A stretch of 64,000 nucleotides of DNA from JBBDWJ01 sp963824095 (GTDB lineage Bacteria; Acidobacteriota; Terriglobia; Bryobacterales; UBA6623): the NCBI GenBank assembly GCA_963824095.1, contig CAWGNS010000014.1:682001-746000 (forward strand), given 5' to 3'. Positions 32,301-43,200 of the stretch are shown one piece after another (positions within the stretch are counted from its first letter, which is position 1; each line of letters begins with the position of its first letter). The notes beneath the pieces are model-generated. The model had not been told where the DNA came from. It was given only the letters and a program-made list of their open reading frames with translations, and made no database searches. The position numbers were made by a program, and so were the translations under genes.

Positions 32301-33349
32301 ATCCGTTCCCGCCCCCTGGAGCGAGGGCTGCGATACCGCCGGCAGTGCTCACGCGCGCGGTAGCTCGATGCAAACCGCTAACGCTCAGTGTCGCAATGGT
32401 TTATAGCAGATTCGAGGATTTCAGGCAACTGCGCGGAAGGTTACATTGCCTCTCCAAGCCGCGGACAAACTCCTGTCCGGCCCGGCACTTATGCTCCATT
32501 GGGGGCGGTCATCGCGTCTTTATGTCTTTATTTTTCAAAGGTCTACAGCGTTCTTAGGGTGCGAGACACGGCGGCTTGTCCACTTCCCGCCACGACGGCC
32601 GGACGCACGTCGCTGGACCCAGGCCCCGGCCTCGAGGCAGCAACAATCCGTAAGCGACTTATTTTAAATGGGTTAGATAAATAAAAGCGGCATTCCAAGA
32701 ACTCCATGGCCAGAATCCACCGGCCAAGCCATCGGCCCTGACTACCCAGCCGCCCGGCCAACGAGGGCATCTAACCGCTAAATATCCAACAAGTTACAGG
32801 AGGCCAACGAGATTCCAGGGCCGACGAGTCTACTGCTGATCGGCGGGCGGCCAATTTCCGGCGCCTACCGATCCATCCGTTCGTAAGGTATCCGAAAGCC
32901 CCAGCCTCCAGAGCACGGCCGGGAGCGGCCCAGCGCCAGACCAGCCCCCGCTTTCCCCAGGGTCCAGGGTGGTTCGACGTGGCGGGTGCCGCCGCTCGCT
33001 CCGGCGGAGCCCAACAACCTGCTCCCCCTAGCTACCAACAGGCAACCATCGACATACAAGGGTGGTCGGCGGGTGGCGGCGCCTTTTCGGCGTTCAGCGT
33101 CAGCTCGGCTCCGGCGCAGCGTCGCGGCGAAACCAGGAGCCAGAGCCGCCGGCGGAAGCCCGCTGGGCCGAGCCCGCTCGCTACCCGTCCCTGCAAAGGA
33201 GTTTCCTTCCGTAGATCTACTGAGGTTCGGCCTTCGGGCGGCTCTATGCCTACTTCCGCGGGGCGATTCTCGTGTTGAGCGCGCCGCTCCGGGCGCCCTG
33301 TTCCCGGCGCCGTTCCGAGGTGGCGCCTGGCGGCAGAACCGGAGGCCAT
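32301..33349. other. Gene-poor kilobase
   Basis: About 1,050 bases with no convincing gene on either strand. It includes an unusually AT-rich stretch near 32650-32690 and a diverged family A repeat at 33139-33172 (CAGAGCCGCCGGCGG). The large minus frame 32865-34568 is a shadow of the ATP-grasp gene extended through this spacer. It may be the decayed remains of an older gene, but no domain can be read. Confidence 0.5.
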
Positions 33350-34414
33350 TCAACCGGCTTGGCCGGCGCTTGCCAGCAAGGGCCCGTCGGGTGTGGCGCG
33401 CGCCGCCCCCGGCGGCGGCAGAAAGACTTCCCGGTCGTAGCGCAGCATGGTCAGGTTGTCGGTCCAATCGTCGCAGCGGGCGGCGGGCCGGCCCCGGAGC
33501 TCCTGGAGAATCCAGTCGGTGAAGCGCGCTCCGGCTTGATGCGTCAGGGGATACCCTCCCCCGAAGCGGGCGTTGATCTCGGTGACGAGCACCGCACCGT
33601 CGGCGGCCAAAAAACATTGGATACTCAGCGGCCCTCGAGCCCCCGGCAGCGTTTCGGCGATGCTGCGGGCCAACCGCATCAGGCCGGCGTGCCTCACCGT
33701 TACGGCTTTGGATACCTCGCCGGCGCGCACCTCCAGGCGGAGGTGCGGCACCTCGGCGACCGAGCGTCTGCGGGCACCCACCAACACGTTGATGGTGTGC
33801 TCGCGGCCGGGAGCGATTTCTTCGATGACGTGGTCCTGCAGGGCGCCGCCTGCTTGGGCCTGGCGGGCGATCGCCAGCAACTCCTCGTGGGAGCCGACCC
33901 GCCGCACACCCACCGATCCGCTGCCCCGCCGCGGCTTGACGATCACCGGAAACGGCACCGGCAACCGCGCCGGAAAACAGCGAGCGCCGGGGCTCGCGAA
34001 TGCGGCAGCCAGGCTTTGCTGGGCGGGAACGGGAAAACCGTGGCGCTCGAGCCAGCGGTGCGTGCGGCGCTTGTCGGCGCAGATTGCGATGGCCTCGGGC
34101 GACGAGACCACGACCTGCGCCCCAGCACGCGCGAGAATCCCCCGCGCCGCGGCGTACACGGCCAGCTCGGGGTCGATCGCCGGAATCACCACGTCGATGC
34201 GGTCCCGCGTCACGATCTCGAGCAGACACGGCAGAAACGCCGGGTCGTCGCAGGGCGGCGTCCGCCGGACACTGTCGGCGAACTGCAGAGCGGGCGCGTC
34301 GGGCGAGGCGTCGGCCGCCACAATACAGCCGCAGACGCCGAGGCGCCGGAACGACTCGCGAAAGCAGCCCAGCAAGCCGACACGGCGGCCGGCGGATGAG
34401 ATCAGGATACGCAT
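33350..34414 (-). CDS. ATP-grasp family ligase
   Basis: A 354-residue ATP-grasp enzyme of the carbamoyl-phosphate-synthase-like group. It has a Rossmann-like N-terminus (MRILISSAGRRVGLLGCF), VVIPAIDPELAVYAAARGI, the ATP-binding PVIVKPRRGSGSVGVRRV and the metal-binding VLVTEINARFGGGYPLTH. Such enzymes join a carboxylate to an amine. In glycan clusters they probably modify sugars with amino acids (inference). It overlaps the methyltransferase gene upstream by 13 bases, so the two are coupled. Confidence 0.85.
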   Translation of the reverse strand: MRILISSAGRRVGLLGCFRESFRRLGVCGCIVAADASPDAPALQFADSVRRTPPCDDPAFLPCLLEIVTRDRIDVVIPAIDPELAVYAAARGILARAGAQVVVSSPEAIAICADKRRTHRWLERHGFPVPAQQSLAAAFASPGARCFPARLPVPFPVIVKPRRGSGSVGVRRVGSHEELLAIARQAQAGGALQDHVIEEIAPGREHTINVLVGARRRSVAEVPHLRLEVRAGEVSKAVTVRHAGLMRLARSIAETLPGARGPLSIQCFLAADGAVLVTEINARFGGGYPLTHQAGARFTDWILQELRGRPAARCDDWTDNLTMLRYDREVFLPPPGAARATPDGPLLASAGQAG

Positions 34415-35148
34415 GGCGGCTTGACGGCAATCGCCAGGTACCCTCCCGCAATGCGGTGCGCGGCGGGACTCGCCGCGGTCCAGCGGTCGAGCCAGCACAG
34501 CGGGTGCAGCACGATCGCCGCCAGCGCCTTGGCGGGGAGATAGAGCGGGGCGCACGCCGACGCCGCAACCACCGCCCAAAATTCCACCGCGATACGATAC
34601 ATGCCGCTGCCGGCGCCCACTGTCGTCTCCAGGTGCTCGAGTTCGAGGCCCGCCGACTCGATCAGGCGCCGCAGCCCCTCGGCGGTGAAGCGCCAGTAGT
34701 CGCGCGGGCTGGGGTGGTAGCCGATCACGAACGGCGCCTGCAGGTAGAGCCGCCCTCCCGGCCGGAGCACACGTGCGGCCTCGCCGACCGCCCGCCAGGG
34801 GTCGGCCAGATGCTCGATGACCTCCTGGCTGACGACCAGCGCCAAGCTCGCCGAGGCGAACGGCAGAGCCTCGGCTGTGGCGAGGCAGTGAGGGTTCGCG
34901 GCGCGGCTCACATCGAGGGCAAACAGGCGCGGATGGATACGCTTTTGCCCCGCGCCGGCATCGAGGCCCCACTCGCCGGCGCGGTCGAGATCCGCTAGCA
35001 CAGCCGCCAAGCCGCGCCGGACCGCTGCGCTGCGGTTGTGGTTGGCATAGATCCGCCCCACCAGCAACGCCCGCAGAGCGAGGGAACAGGCCTCCGAGGC
35101 GGCTGAGAAATTGCGCCAGAGCGATAGACTCAGCGCGTCTGAAGACAT
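34402..35148 (-). CDS. SAM-dependent methyltransferase of a glycan cluster
   Basis: A class I methyltransferase of 248 residues: GLDAGAGQKRI in the AdoMet-loop position, ATAEALPFASASLALVV and the Methyltransf_11-like SQEVIEHLADPWRAVGEAAR, VLRPGGRLYLQAP. The ATG at 35148 follows about 100 bases after the glycosyltransferase gene, and its end overlaps the ATP-grasp gene. Genes of this kind often decorate lipid-linked sugars or polysaccharide repeats. Confidence 0.82.
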   Translation of the reverse strand: MSSDALSLSLWRNFSAASEACSLALRALLVGRIYANHNRSAAVRRGLAAVLADLDRAGEWGLDAGAGQKRIHPRLFALDVSRAANPHCLATAEALPFASASLALVVSQEVIEHLADPWRAVGEAARVLRPGGRLYLQAPFVIGYHPSPRDYWRFTAEGLRRLIESAGLELEHLETTVGAGSGMYRIAVEFWAVVAASACAPLYLPAKALAAIVLHPLCWLDRWTAASPAAHRIAGGYLAIAVKPPCVS

Positions 35149-35248
35149 GCTAGCCCCGTTATCAAGCGATCCTCCTTTGGGCCGTTGGAAGCGTCCGCAG
35201 GGACGGGAACGGTCGCCACGCTCCAAACCGGCGTCTGCGGCAGCCTGT

Positions 35249-37285
35249 TCAGCCCAAGCCACGCGATTCGCCCAGAAACTCCGGCATCAGCGCGGCGCCG
35301 GCCGGTGCGATGCCCTCGCCGCTCCACACCAGGGCCGCGCTGCGCGCCAGGATTTTCAGGTCGAGCCAGACGCCGGCGTGCTCGACGTACCAGAGGTCCA
35401 GTTCAAAGCGCCGTTCCCAACCCAGCGCGTTGCGCCCGCGAATCTGCGCCCAGCCGGTAAGGCCGGGCCGCACGCGGTGCCGGCGGCTCTGCCGAGGCGT
35501 ATAGCGCGGTTGGTAGTGGGACGGCAAGGGACGCGGCCCGACCAAACTCATTTCTCCGCGCAACACGTTCCACAGTTGCGGCAGCTCATCGAGACTCCAA
35601 CGCCGCAGCCAACGGCCGGCCGCAGTCAGCCGCTCGGGCTCAGTCAGGGGTTCGGGCTCCGCCTTGCTTTCCGGCTGTGTCCCCGCTGCCCAGCAATCGC
35701 CGCCAGCCAAGGTGCGGAATTTATAGATCTGGAACGGCGCTCCCGCGAGTCCGGAGCGGGACTGACGAAACAGAATCGGACGCCCCATCGACCGTGCGAC
35801 GACACCGGAAGCCAGCAGCAGCAGCGGAGCCGCGGCGAGCAGGCCGAGCCCGGCCAGCACGACATCGCAGACGCGCTTGCCGGCGCTCAACGCCCAGGCG
35901 CTGGGCAGCGGCGGCTTGCCGGCTGAGCCCGGCTCCTCGCCCGGAAAGTCGCCGGCCATCTGCCTTCCCGCCGCTCGGGGAACAAGGCGTTGAGCCAGCA
36001 AGTCCCGGTAGATCCGCTCCCACGCCGCCCAGACCCGGCGCTGGGAAAACTCGGCGAAGATCCGCCGCTGCGCGCGATCCGCCAGCGCCGCCGCCCGCCG
36101 CGGATTGTCGAGTAGCCCGGCCACCGCCGCGGCCAGGGCCGCCGCATCGCGGGCGCGAACCAGCAGGCCGGTCTCGCCCTCCACGACCGCATCGCTCGCC
36201 CCGGTCGCGCGCGTGGTCACGAAAGGCCGCCGGGCGGCGGCGGCTTCCAGCGCAACGATCGGGTAGCCCTCGCGATAGGTCGACAGAGTGACCACGTCCA
36301 TGAGCTGGTAGTAGGGAGCGGGATCGTTGACGAATCCGGTCACGAGGATGCCCGGATCGCTTTCGATGGCTTGGCGAACCTCCGGCGGAACCGGATCGCC
36401 GGCTTCGAAGCAGCCCACTAGCAGCAAGCGTAGCGCGGGCCGCCGCTGGCGCAGCCGCCGGTAGGCGGCAACGAGTTCGGCGATACCCTTGTCGCGGGTG
36501 AGCCGCCCGACAAACCCCACCACCGGGGCGTCGTCGGGGATGCCGAGACGTCGTCGCAGCCGGCGCACGCGGCGGGCCATCGCCGGCCCGGGCTCGAAAG
36601 GCCGTGGATCGATGCCATTGAGACTGCCCGAAGCGGCGACCACCAACTTACCCGGCCGAGCCAGGCGCAATTCCAGAGCGCGCCGCGCCAGACCCGGGCT
36701 GACGCAAACCACCCGTTGCGCCAGCAGGCAGGCCAGCCATTCGGCCGCCCACAACAGCGCGTATTTCGCGCCGCCCGCCGTCTCCAGGCGCAAGCCGCGC
36801 AAGGTGTAGACCCGGCACGGGATCCCCGCCAGCCAGGCCGCCAAACCGCCCAAGAGCCCCGCCTTGGGCGCACTGACGTTGGTGATCGCCGGCCGCAGCC
36901 GTCGCAGCAGCCGCCACAGCCTCCAAAGGGCTACAAGGTCCCGAAACGGCGAGACTTCGCGCTCGATCGGGACGGCCTCCCCCGGCACCCCCTCGCGGGC
37001 CGCAAAGCGCTCAAGCTCGGGGCCCGGAGAGCAGGCCACCCAGGGCTCGAAACCGGCCCTTCGCAGATAACGCAACTGGCCGCCGAGCGCCTTTTCAAGC
37101 CCGAACGCCGCAGTGAGTACATAGAGCAGCCGCCCGCGATTGGCGGGGCAGGCGTCCGGACGATTCGACCCGGCCTGATTCTGCCTTAGTTCCAGGCGCG
37201 GTTTCGGCCATGATTCCGGCCGAGGGGGGCCGATCGGGGCAACAGCGCCAGCCGGGTTGTGGTCCATCTGGGTGGGAGAAACCAT
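35249..37285 (-). CDS. Fused GT4 glycosyltransferase and undecaprenyl-phosphate sugar phosphotransferase
   Basis: A 678-residue two-enzyme protein. Residues about 50-435 are a GT-B glycosyltransferase family 4 domain (APVVGFVGRLTRDKGIAELV, the acceptor-site EGYPIVALEAAAARRPFV). Residues about 465-665 are a bacterial sugar transferase: a membrane segment (VVLAGLGLLAAAPLLLLA), then PILFRQSRSGLAGAPFQIYK, SLDELPQLWNVLRGEMSLVG and RPGLTGWAQIRGRN. The C-terminal half loads a sugar phosphate on undecaprenyl phosphate; the N-terminal half could add the second sugar. It leads the three-gene glycan operon. A Pro-rich N-terminus may be partly untranslated. Confidence 0.88.
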   Translation of the reverse strand: MVSPTQMDHNPAGAVAPIGPPRPESWPKPRLELRQNQAGSNRPDACPANRGRLLYVLTAAFGLEKALGGQLRYLRRAGFEPWVACSPGPELERFAAREGVPGEAVPIEREVSPFRDLVALWRLWRLLRRLRPAITNVSAPKAGLLGGLAAWLAGIPCRVYTLRGLRLETAGGAKYALLWAAEWLACLLAQRVVCVSPGLARRALELRLARPGKLVVAASGSLNGIDPRPFEPGPAMARRVRRLRRRLGIPDDAPVVGFVGRLTRDKGIAELVAAYRRLRQRRPALRLLLVGCFEAGDPVPPEVRQAIESDPGILVTGFVNDPAPYYQLMDVVTLSTYREGYPIVALEAAAARRPFVTTRATGASDAVVEGETGLLVRARDAAALAAAVAGLLDNPRRAAALADRAQRRIFAEFSQRRVWAAWERIYRDLLAQRLVPRAAGRQMAGDFPGEEPGSAGKPPLPSAWALSAGKRVCDVVLAGLGLLAAAPLLLLASGVVARSMGRPILFRQSRSGLAGAPFQIYKFRTLAGGDCWAAGTQPESKAEPEPLTEPERLTAAGRWLRRWSLDELPQLWNVLRGEMSLVGPRPLPSHYQPRYTPRQSRRHRVRPGLTGWAQIRGRNALGWERRFELDLWYVEHAGVWLDLKILARSAALVWSGEGIAPAGAALMPEFLGESRGLG

Positions 37286-37514
37286 CTTTCCTTCCCCATG
37301 ATCGGTTTACGCTTTGTCGGACTTTAGGTATACAACCTCCACCGCTCCGTTTCGGGTTTGAGAGAATATGGCGGCGAAGGGCCGCTCCGGTGGGTCGCTG
37401 GGGAATCCGACCGACTGGAGCTAGGCTCCTGTGTGTCCTTCGCGGTTGACCTTGCCGGGCAGCCCGCTTCTTTCGGGAGAATGTTCGCCGCAGCTCGTTC
37501 GAGGAGGCCTTTTC

Positions 37515-38426
37515 ATGCGGATTTTAGTGACCGGGGCGACCGGATTCGTCGGGGCAAGGCTGGTCGAGGAGTTCCACCGCCAGGGTCACGCCCTGGTGGC
37601 CTTGTCGCGCAACCCGGACGGGGCCAAACACCGTCTGCCCCTGCTCGAACAGGCCTATAGCTGGGATCCGCTGGTCGAGCTGCCCCCGGCCGAGGCTTTC
37701 ACCGGCGTGGACGCGGTGGTTCACCTGGCGGGGGAATCGGTGGTCGGCCGCTGGACGGAGGAAAAAAAGCAAGCCATCCGCGACAGCCGGGTGTTGGGCA
37801 CCGCCAACCTGGTCAAAACGATCGTGCGGCTCGAAACCAGGCCGCAGGTGATGGTTTCGGCCAGCGCCATCGGCTACTACGGTGACCGCGGCGACGAGGA
37901 GCTGACCGAGGAGTCCGCCCCCGGAGACGATTTTCTGGCCGAAACCTGCCAGCAATGGGAAAAAGAGGCCGGCAAGGTGGAATGGGGCGGGGTGCGCTCG
38001 GCTCGGGTACGGACAGGCATCGTGCTTGGCCCCGGCGGCGGGGCTTTGCAGGCGATGCTAACGCCGTTTCGGCTCGGCGCCGGCGGGCCGCTCGGCTCGG
38101 GGCGGCAATGGTGGTCGTGGGTCCACCGTGACGACGTTGTCTCCTTGATTCTGTACCTGATCGAACACCCCGATTTCAGCGGATCGGTCAACGGCACCGC
38201 TCCAGAGCCCATGAGACAAAAGGACTTCGCCAAAGTCCTGGGGCGCGTGCTCTGGCGGCCCGCGCTGCTTCCGGCGCCGGCCTTTGCCCTGAAGCTGGTG
38301 CTGGGCGGGTTTTCGACCGAGCTGCTTTCGAGCAAGCGCGTGCTGCCGAAAACGGCCGGCGAGCTGGGATTCCGCTTCCAGTACCCGCACCTGGAGGCGG
38401 CGCTGTGCGAGGCGCTCGGCAAGTGA
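37515..38426 (+). CDS. TIGR01777 family NAD(P)-binding epimerase-like protein (YfcH/SDR39U1)
   Basis: A 303-residue extended SDR protein. It has the nucleotide loop MRILVTGATGFVGARLVEE, VVHLAGESVVGRWTEEKK, SASAIGYYGD with the Ser/Tyr pair, and the C-terminal DUF1731 end (LPKTAGELGFRFQYPHLEAAL). Members are epimerase-like proteins of unknown substrate. The ATG at 37515 has GAGGAGG at 37501-37507, eight bases away. It is divergent from the glycan cluster, separated by 229 bases with no other gene. Confidence 0.9.
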   Translation: MRILVTGATGFVGARLVEEFHRQGHALVALSRNPDGAKHRLPLLEQAYSWDPLVELPPAEAFTGVDAVVHLAGESVVGRWTEEKKQAIRDSRVLGTANLVKTIVRLETRPQVMVSASAIGYYGDRGDEELTEESAPGDDFLAETCQQWEKEAGKVEWGGVRSARVRTGIVLGPGGGALQAMLTPFRLGAGGPLGSGRQWWSWVHRDDVVSLILYLIEHPDFSGSVNGTAPEPMRQKDFAKVLGRVLWRPALLPAPAFALKLVLGGFSTELLSSKRVLPKTAGELGFRFQYPHLEAALCEALGK

Positions 38427-38588
38427 TCGGCTCGATTCGGCCCCTTATCCCTGTGTGTCAACCCGAGACACTGTCCGGCGTTCCGGATTCCTCCGCCCTC
38501 GGCAGCCCCATTCGGTTCGGTTTGAGGTCGAAAAGAGCCTGAGCCGGCGCAATTCACTGATAGGACACATTTTCCCCGCACGCCTGGG

Positions 38589-39593
38589 ATGGCCTGCCAG
38601 ACCCCGCAATGGGCTGCTGCTGCGGCTACATTTTTCGGGTCCGCAGCCGATATTTGTCTACAGAGTCCGTCACGAATCGTGCGAGCGCAACATTCCATTG
38701 GGTCGCCGACTGCCCCGCAGCGGCTGGAGTCGGCCGACTACCGCAAGAAGCTTCTTTCGGCCGTTCACCTGCTGCCGCCGCTGCCGACGGTTCTCAACCA
38801 GTTGCTACGCATGCTCAACGACTCCAACTGCACCTCGGGGCAGATCGCCGCGATTATCGAAAAAGACGCGGTTCTGAGCGGCAGCGTGTTGCGCTGCGTC
38901 AATTCGGCGTATTACGGGCTGCCGACGCGGGTTTCTTCGATCCGCCACTCGGTTACCTTGTTGGGGTTCGCGACGGTGCGCAATCTGGCGCTGGCCTTTT
39001 CGATGCGGCAGATGCTGGCCAAGCCCAAGATGCCGTCGAAAAAGATCTTCGCCGACTATTCGCAGCATTCGCTCGGCTGCGCCATCATGACGCAGTTTTT
39101 AGCCCACTACACCCGCGCCCAGGACCCCGAGGCGGCCTTCGCTGCAGGGCTGTTCCACGATATCGGCAAGCTGCTGATTTTTTCGACCCTGCCCGAGATG
39201 CTGCCGGTGGTGATGGAGCATTGGGAAAACGGCGAAGGCAGTTTCGAGGATTCCGAACGGGAATTGCTGCACGTCACCCACTCGGAGCTGTCGGGTATCG
39301 TGCTGGATAAGTGGAAGCTGCCGCAGCCGATCCGGGACGCCTGCCGCTACCACCACGACCCGGCCTCGTGCCCCGAGGAATCCATCGGCGAAGGGCCGGT
39401 TTCACTGGCGCAGCTGGTTCACGCCGCCGATCTGTACGTGCGGTCCTATGGGCTGGAGATTCTCCCCTCCGAGAAACGGCCCTCCGAGCCGCCCGACGAC
39501 GCCTTTCGCGAAATCGGCCTGGAGGAGAACCTGCCGGAACTTCTGGAGCGCTTCAAAGCGGAATTCCAGTCCATCCGCAATGTGTTTCACTAA
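38589..39593 (+). CDS. HDOD domain signalling protein
   Basis: About 334 residues. Residues about 50-260 form an HDOD domain (LPPLPTVLNQLLRML, AAIIEKDAVLSGSVLRCVNSA, HSVTLLGFATVRNLAL, AAGLFHDIGKLLIF). HDOD proteins are non-enzymatic relatives of HD phosphohydrolases, though this one keeps an HDIGK stretch and YHHDP. They act in signalling and stress control in many bacteria. The start is uncertain: ATG at 38589 or GTG at 38679; the first 45 residues lack family features. Confidence 0.82.
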   Translation: MACQTPQWAAAAATFFGSAADICLQSPSRIVRAQHSIGSPTAPQRLESADYRKKLLSAVHLLPPLPTVLNQLLRMLNDSNCTSGQIAAIIEKDAVLSGSVLRCVNSAYYGLPTRVSSIRHSVTLLGFATVRNLALAFSMRQMLAKPKMPSKKIFADYSQHSLGCAIMTQFLAHYTRAQDPEAAFAAGLFHDIGKLLIFSTLPEMLPVVMEHWENGEGSFEDSERELLHVTHSELSGIVLDKWKLPQPIRDACRYHHDPASCPEESIGEGPVSLAQLVHAADLYVRSYGLEILPSEKRPSEPPDDAFREIGLEENLPELLERFKAEFQSIRNVFH

Positions 39594-39730
39594 GATATGA
39601 TGTACTAGTACTTTTGTGGCTTGCTAAGGTGTAGCTCTTAGTGGTTTACTTAAGAGGTCCAGATGTGTGGCGCCGGTTTCCCCCCATTGGCGCGCCGCAG
39701 CATGGCGTTGAGTGCGGGGAGGGATAGCAA

Positions 39731-40021
39731 GTGGAAGTGCTGGCGCAGTTTGTGTATTTGCAGGTACTGGACGTCCTGACCACGATGGCGTTCCTGCTGC
39801 ACGGGGTTTCCGAATCGAATCCCCTGGTGAAGTGGTCGATGCGGGTCGCCCCCGACCCGTTTAGCGGACTGATCCTGATCAAAGTCGCCGGCGTCGCGCT
39901 GGGCATCTTCTGCGCCGTCACCGCGCGGCATCAACTGCTGCGCAAGGTCAATATCTTCTTCGCCGGGCTAGTGGCTTACAACCTGTTTGCGCTCATTCTG
40001 GCTTCGGGCGGCGTTTCCTGA
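39731..40021 (+). CDS. DUF5658-like membrane protein
   Basis: A 96-residue protein with about three membrane segments. It has the family opening YLQVLDVLTTMAFLLHGVSE with SNPLVKW, as in DUF5658 proteins; their function is unknown. The GTG start is supported by GGGAGG about 8 bases upstream. It lies between the HDOD gene and the convergent glnE gene. Confidence 0.78.
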   Translation: MEVLAQFVYLQVLDVLTTMAFLLHGVSESNPLVKWSMRVAPDPFSGLILIKVAGVALGIFCAVTARHQLLRKVNIFFAGLVAYNLFALILASGGVS

Positions 40022-40134
40022 GACGGCTCCGGACGAACGCGCCTGGTTCTGGACGATCCCGCCGATAACGCTTCGCGGTTTCCCGCCTTTTTGGAGGCCC
40101 GTTCGGGCCGCCGCTGCGATCATCGAATTCCGAG

Positions 40135-40170
40135 ACAGAGCCGCGCCCGCAAGGGTGCGGGCCGCGGGGC
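40135..40170. repeat. Family A repeat with hairpin
   Basis: Begins AGACAGAGCCGCGCCCGC and pairs CGCGCCCGCA with the following TGCGGGCCGCG. It lies between the convergent DUF5658 and glnE genes and could act as a bidirectional barrier to transcription. Confidence 0.5.
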
Positions 40171-40214
40171 CGGCGGCGGCTTCGTTTGGCGGCGGCTGGG
40201 TTTCGCGGCTTCGT

Positions 40215-43200
40215 TCAGGCGCTGCCGGCCTCCAGATCAAACAGTTGCAGGAAGAGCGTGCGGGTTGCCTGGCGCACCTGTTGTACGAAGGAGGGCAGGG
40301 GTTGGGCGGCGGGCTTGAGCTTGCTCCAGCGGCCGATCAGCTCAGCCAGGATTTCCTGCATCGATAGCGAGGAGGGAATCTTGCTCGAGGCATGGCCGGT
40401 GGAGACGCGGATGGCGTGGTCGAGGGCGCGGAAGAACACGGCCGTTTCGTGCAACATGCGGGATTGGTTGGCGCTGAGGCGGCCGGTGGTGCGAATCACC
40501 TCGATGCGTTCGGGCGTGCTCAACGATTCGAAGAAGATGCCGGCGTCGAGCAGCCGCAGGTACATCAGAATGAAGTCCACGTCGTAGTAGCCGCCGGCGC
40601 CGGCCTTGATGGGGTGCTGCGCGCCTTGCTCGCGTTCGAGCCGGTTGCGCATTTCGAGCAGCAGGCGGCCCAGATCGCCGCTCATGCCGTAGCGCCGCCA
40701 GTCGACATCTTGCAGCTCGGTGAGAAACGTCGTGCCGCCCTCGCGGTCCCCGGCGACGGCGCGCGATTTCATGTAGGTGATCGCTTCCCAGGCCTGGGCG
40801 TGTTCGCCGAAGTAGGTCTTGTAGGCCGACTCGGTCTGCACCAGCTCGCCGTCGCGCCCCATCGGGCGCAGCCGCGGATCGACGCTGAAGATCAGCCCCT
40901 CGACGGTGTAGCTGCTGATGATTTCGATGATGCGATTGACGACGTCGATCCACCAAGCCTTGTCGCCGGCGGCATCGTCGCGCAACACGAAAACCAGGTC
41001 GGCGTCGGAAGCCATGTCGAATTCGCGAACGCCCAGCCGGCCGAGGGCGATGACGCGCAACGCGTCGGAGGGCCGCGGCCGGCTGGTGGCGGCGCATTGC
41101 GCATCGACGGCGATTTCGTAGGCCGCCTGGATGATGTGATCCGCCAGATCGCTGGTCTTGGCCAAGGTGGAAAAAATGGGCTGCCGCAGGAACAGGCTTT
41201 CGGCCTGCAGCCGGAGCATGCTGCGGCGGTAGAAGCGCCGCAGCCAGGTGGAGCATTCTTCGAGCCCGGCATCGCCGGCGATCATCCGGCGCATGTCCAT
41301 CGGCATTTCCGGACGGGGAGAAAGCCCAAAATCGAGCGCTTCGGGTCCGCCCGGGTCGATGCTGGAAGGCGGCGACTCGGCCACGGCGCGCAGTTCCAGC
41401 ACGTCTTCGGGATAGCGGATCAGGTTTTCCGCCAGATAGGGGCTGTGCTCGATCAGATCGGCGACGCATTCTACCAACGCCGGCATCCGCTCGAACTCAC
41501 GCAGCAGATGCGGCTGGGGGACGATCTTGTTGAGGAAGAACTCAAAATTCTTGTGGCCGCGCCGGCGGGGCAGCGCCTGCACGGCATTGGCCAGCGCCGG
41601 CGACTCGCGCTCGAGGTGACGCAACTGCATGCGCCAACTGTGCTCGAGATCCTCAATGGCCACCGAATCGTTGCTGATGCGGGGGCTGGGAACGCTTACC
41701 GGCGCCGCCTTTTCCACCGCCGGCTCCGCCGACTCTTCGTCGCGGGGAACCGTCGCCACGGGCCGCTGCGCATGGATGATGCGCTCGTAGATTTCGGTGA
41801 CGTCGCCGAGGTGACGCTCGACCTGCTCGGGAAGGGTTTCGTCGACCGGACGCGTCAGCAGCTTCGCGCGCACTTTGCGCATCAGCAGCGCCAGCGCCTT
41901 GGCGTCGGTGGGCAGCGTATGCACCTGGCGGTCGTCTTCGATCTGCAGCAGATGCTCGATGGTGCGCAGAAATTGATAGGCCGAGTCGAGCCGACCGTAG
42001 TCCTGCAGCGACAGATAGCCTTTGTCGCGCAGGCGGTGCAGCGCAAACAGCGTGCCGCCGCTGCGCACCCACGAGTCGCGGCCGCCGTAAAGCCGCTGGA
42101 AGCACTGCACCAGGAACTCGATATCGCGAATACCGCCGCGAGCGAGCTTGACATTGATACCGGGCTTGGAACGCCGCCGCAGCTTCTCCTGGATGCGGTC
42201 GCGCGTTTCGGCCACTCGCTCGACGTTCGAAAAGTCCGTCGTGGTCTGGTAGATCAGCGGTTCGACGATCTTGAGAAAGGTGTGGCCCAGGGACAGGGCT
42301 CCGGCCGTCGGGCGGGCCTTGATCAGCATCTGCAGTTCCCAGTCGCGGGCGCGGCGATCGTAATAGTCCAGCGCCGCCTGCAGGGGAAGCACCAGCTCTC
42401 CCATGGTGCCGTCGGGCCGCAGCCTCAGGTCGACGCGGTAGCAGCAGCCTTCCGGGGTCATCATCGACAGCAAGGTCGTCAGCCGCGTGGCCAGCTCGAG
42501 GATGAACTCTTTGTTGGAGACGCGGACGGGCCCCGCCGTCATACCGTCCCGCGTGTAGAGATACATCAGGTCGATGTCGGAACTGTAGTTGAGCTCGCGG
42601 CCGCCGAGCTTGCCCAGGCCAAGCACCACGAACTGGCATTCAATGGCGCCGCCGCCCGAGCCGGCGGCCGACAGCGGGCGGCCGAACCTCTGAATGAGCT
42701 GGCGGCGGATGTATTCGTGAGCACCGTGGAGGATGGCGTCGGCGAGATTGGAAAGCTCGAGGGTCACTTCGGCCAGCGTGGCGGTGCCCAACAGGTCGCG
42801 CAGCGCAATGCGAATCAGGTGCATGCGCTTGAAGCGAGCCAGCGCCAGCGCGAGCTGCGAGTCGTCGGCGACGGCCGGGCTCCAACCCAGCGCCGAGTAC
42901 ATCTCTTCATTCGACAGCACACGGTAGAAGCGCTCTTCGTCGAGCGCCCACTCGACCAGCTCGGGGTGGCGCACGACGGCGTCGGAGAGGAAATGGCTGT
43001 GCGAAAACAGCGACAACACGGCGTGCAGCCGCCGGCTGGGGCGAAAGATGGATTGGGTGGGATGGCCGGCCTCGACCAGATAGCGCTGCAGGTAGTTGAG
43101 CGCGCCGTCGGGGTCGGGCATCTGCCGCAGGAAGCGGCTCAGTTTGGAGGCGCCGCCCGAGGGCAGCACCTCGCGCAGCGTTTCGATGTTTTTCGCGGCG

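Noticed and set aside
32865..34568. 567-codon Arg/Pro-rich minus frame
   Set aside because: Overlaps the ATP-grasp gene in another frame and is of low complexity; no protein family is visible.
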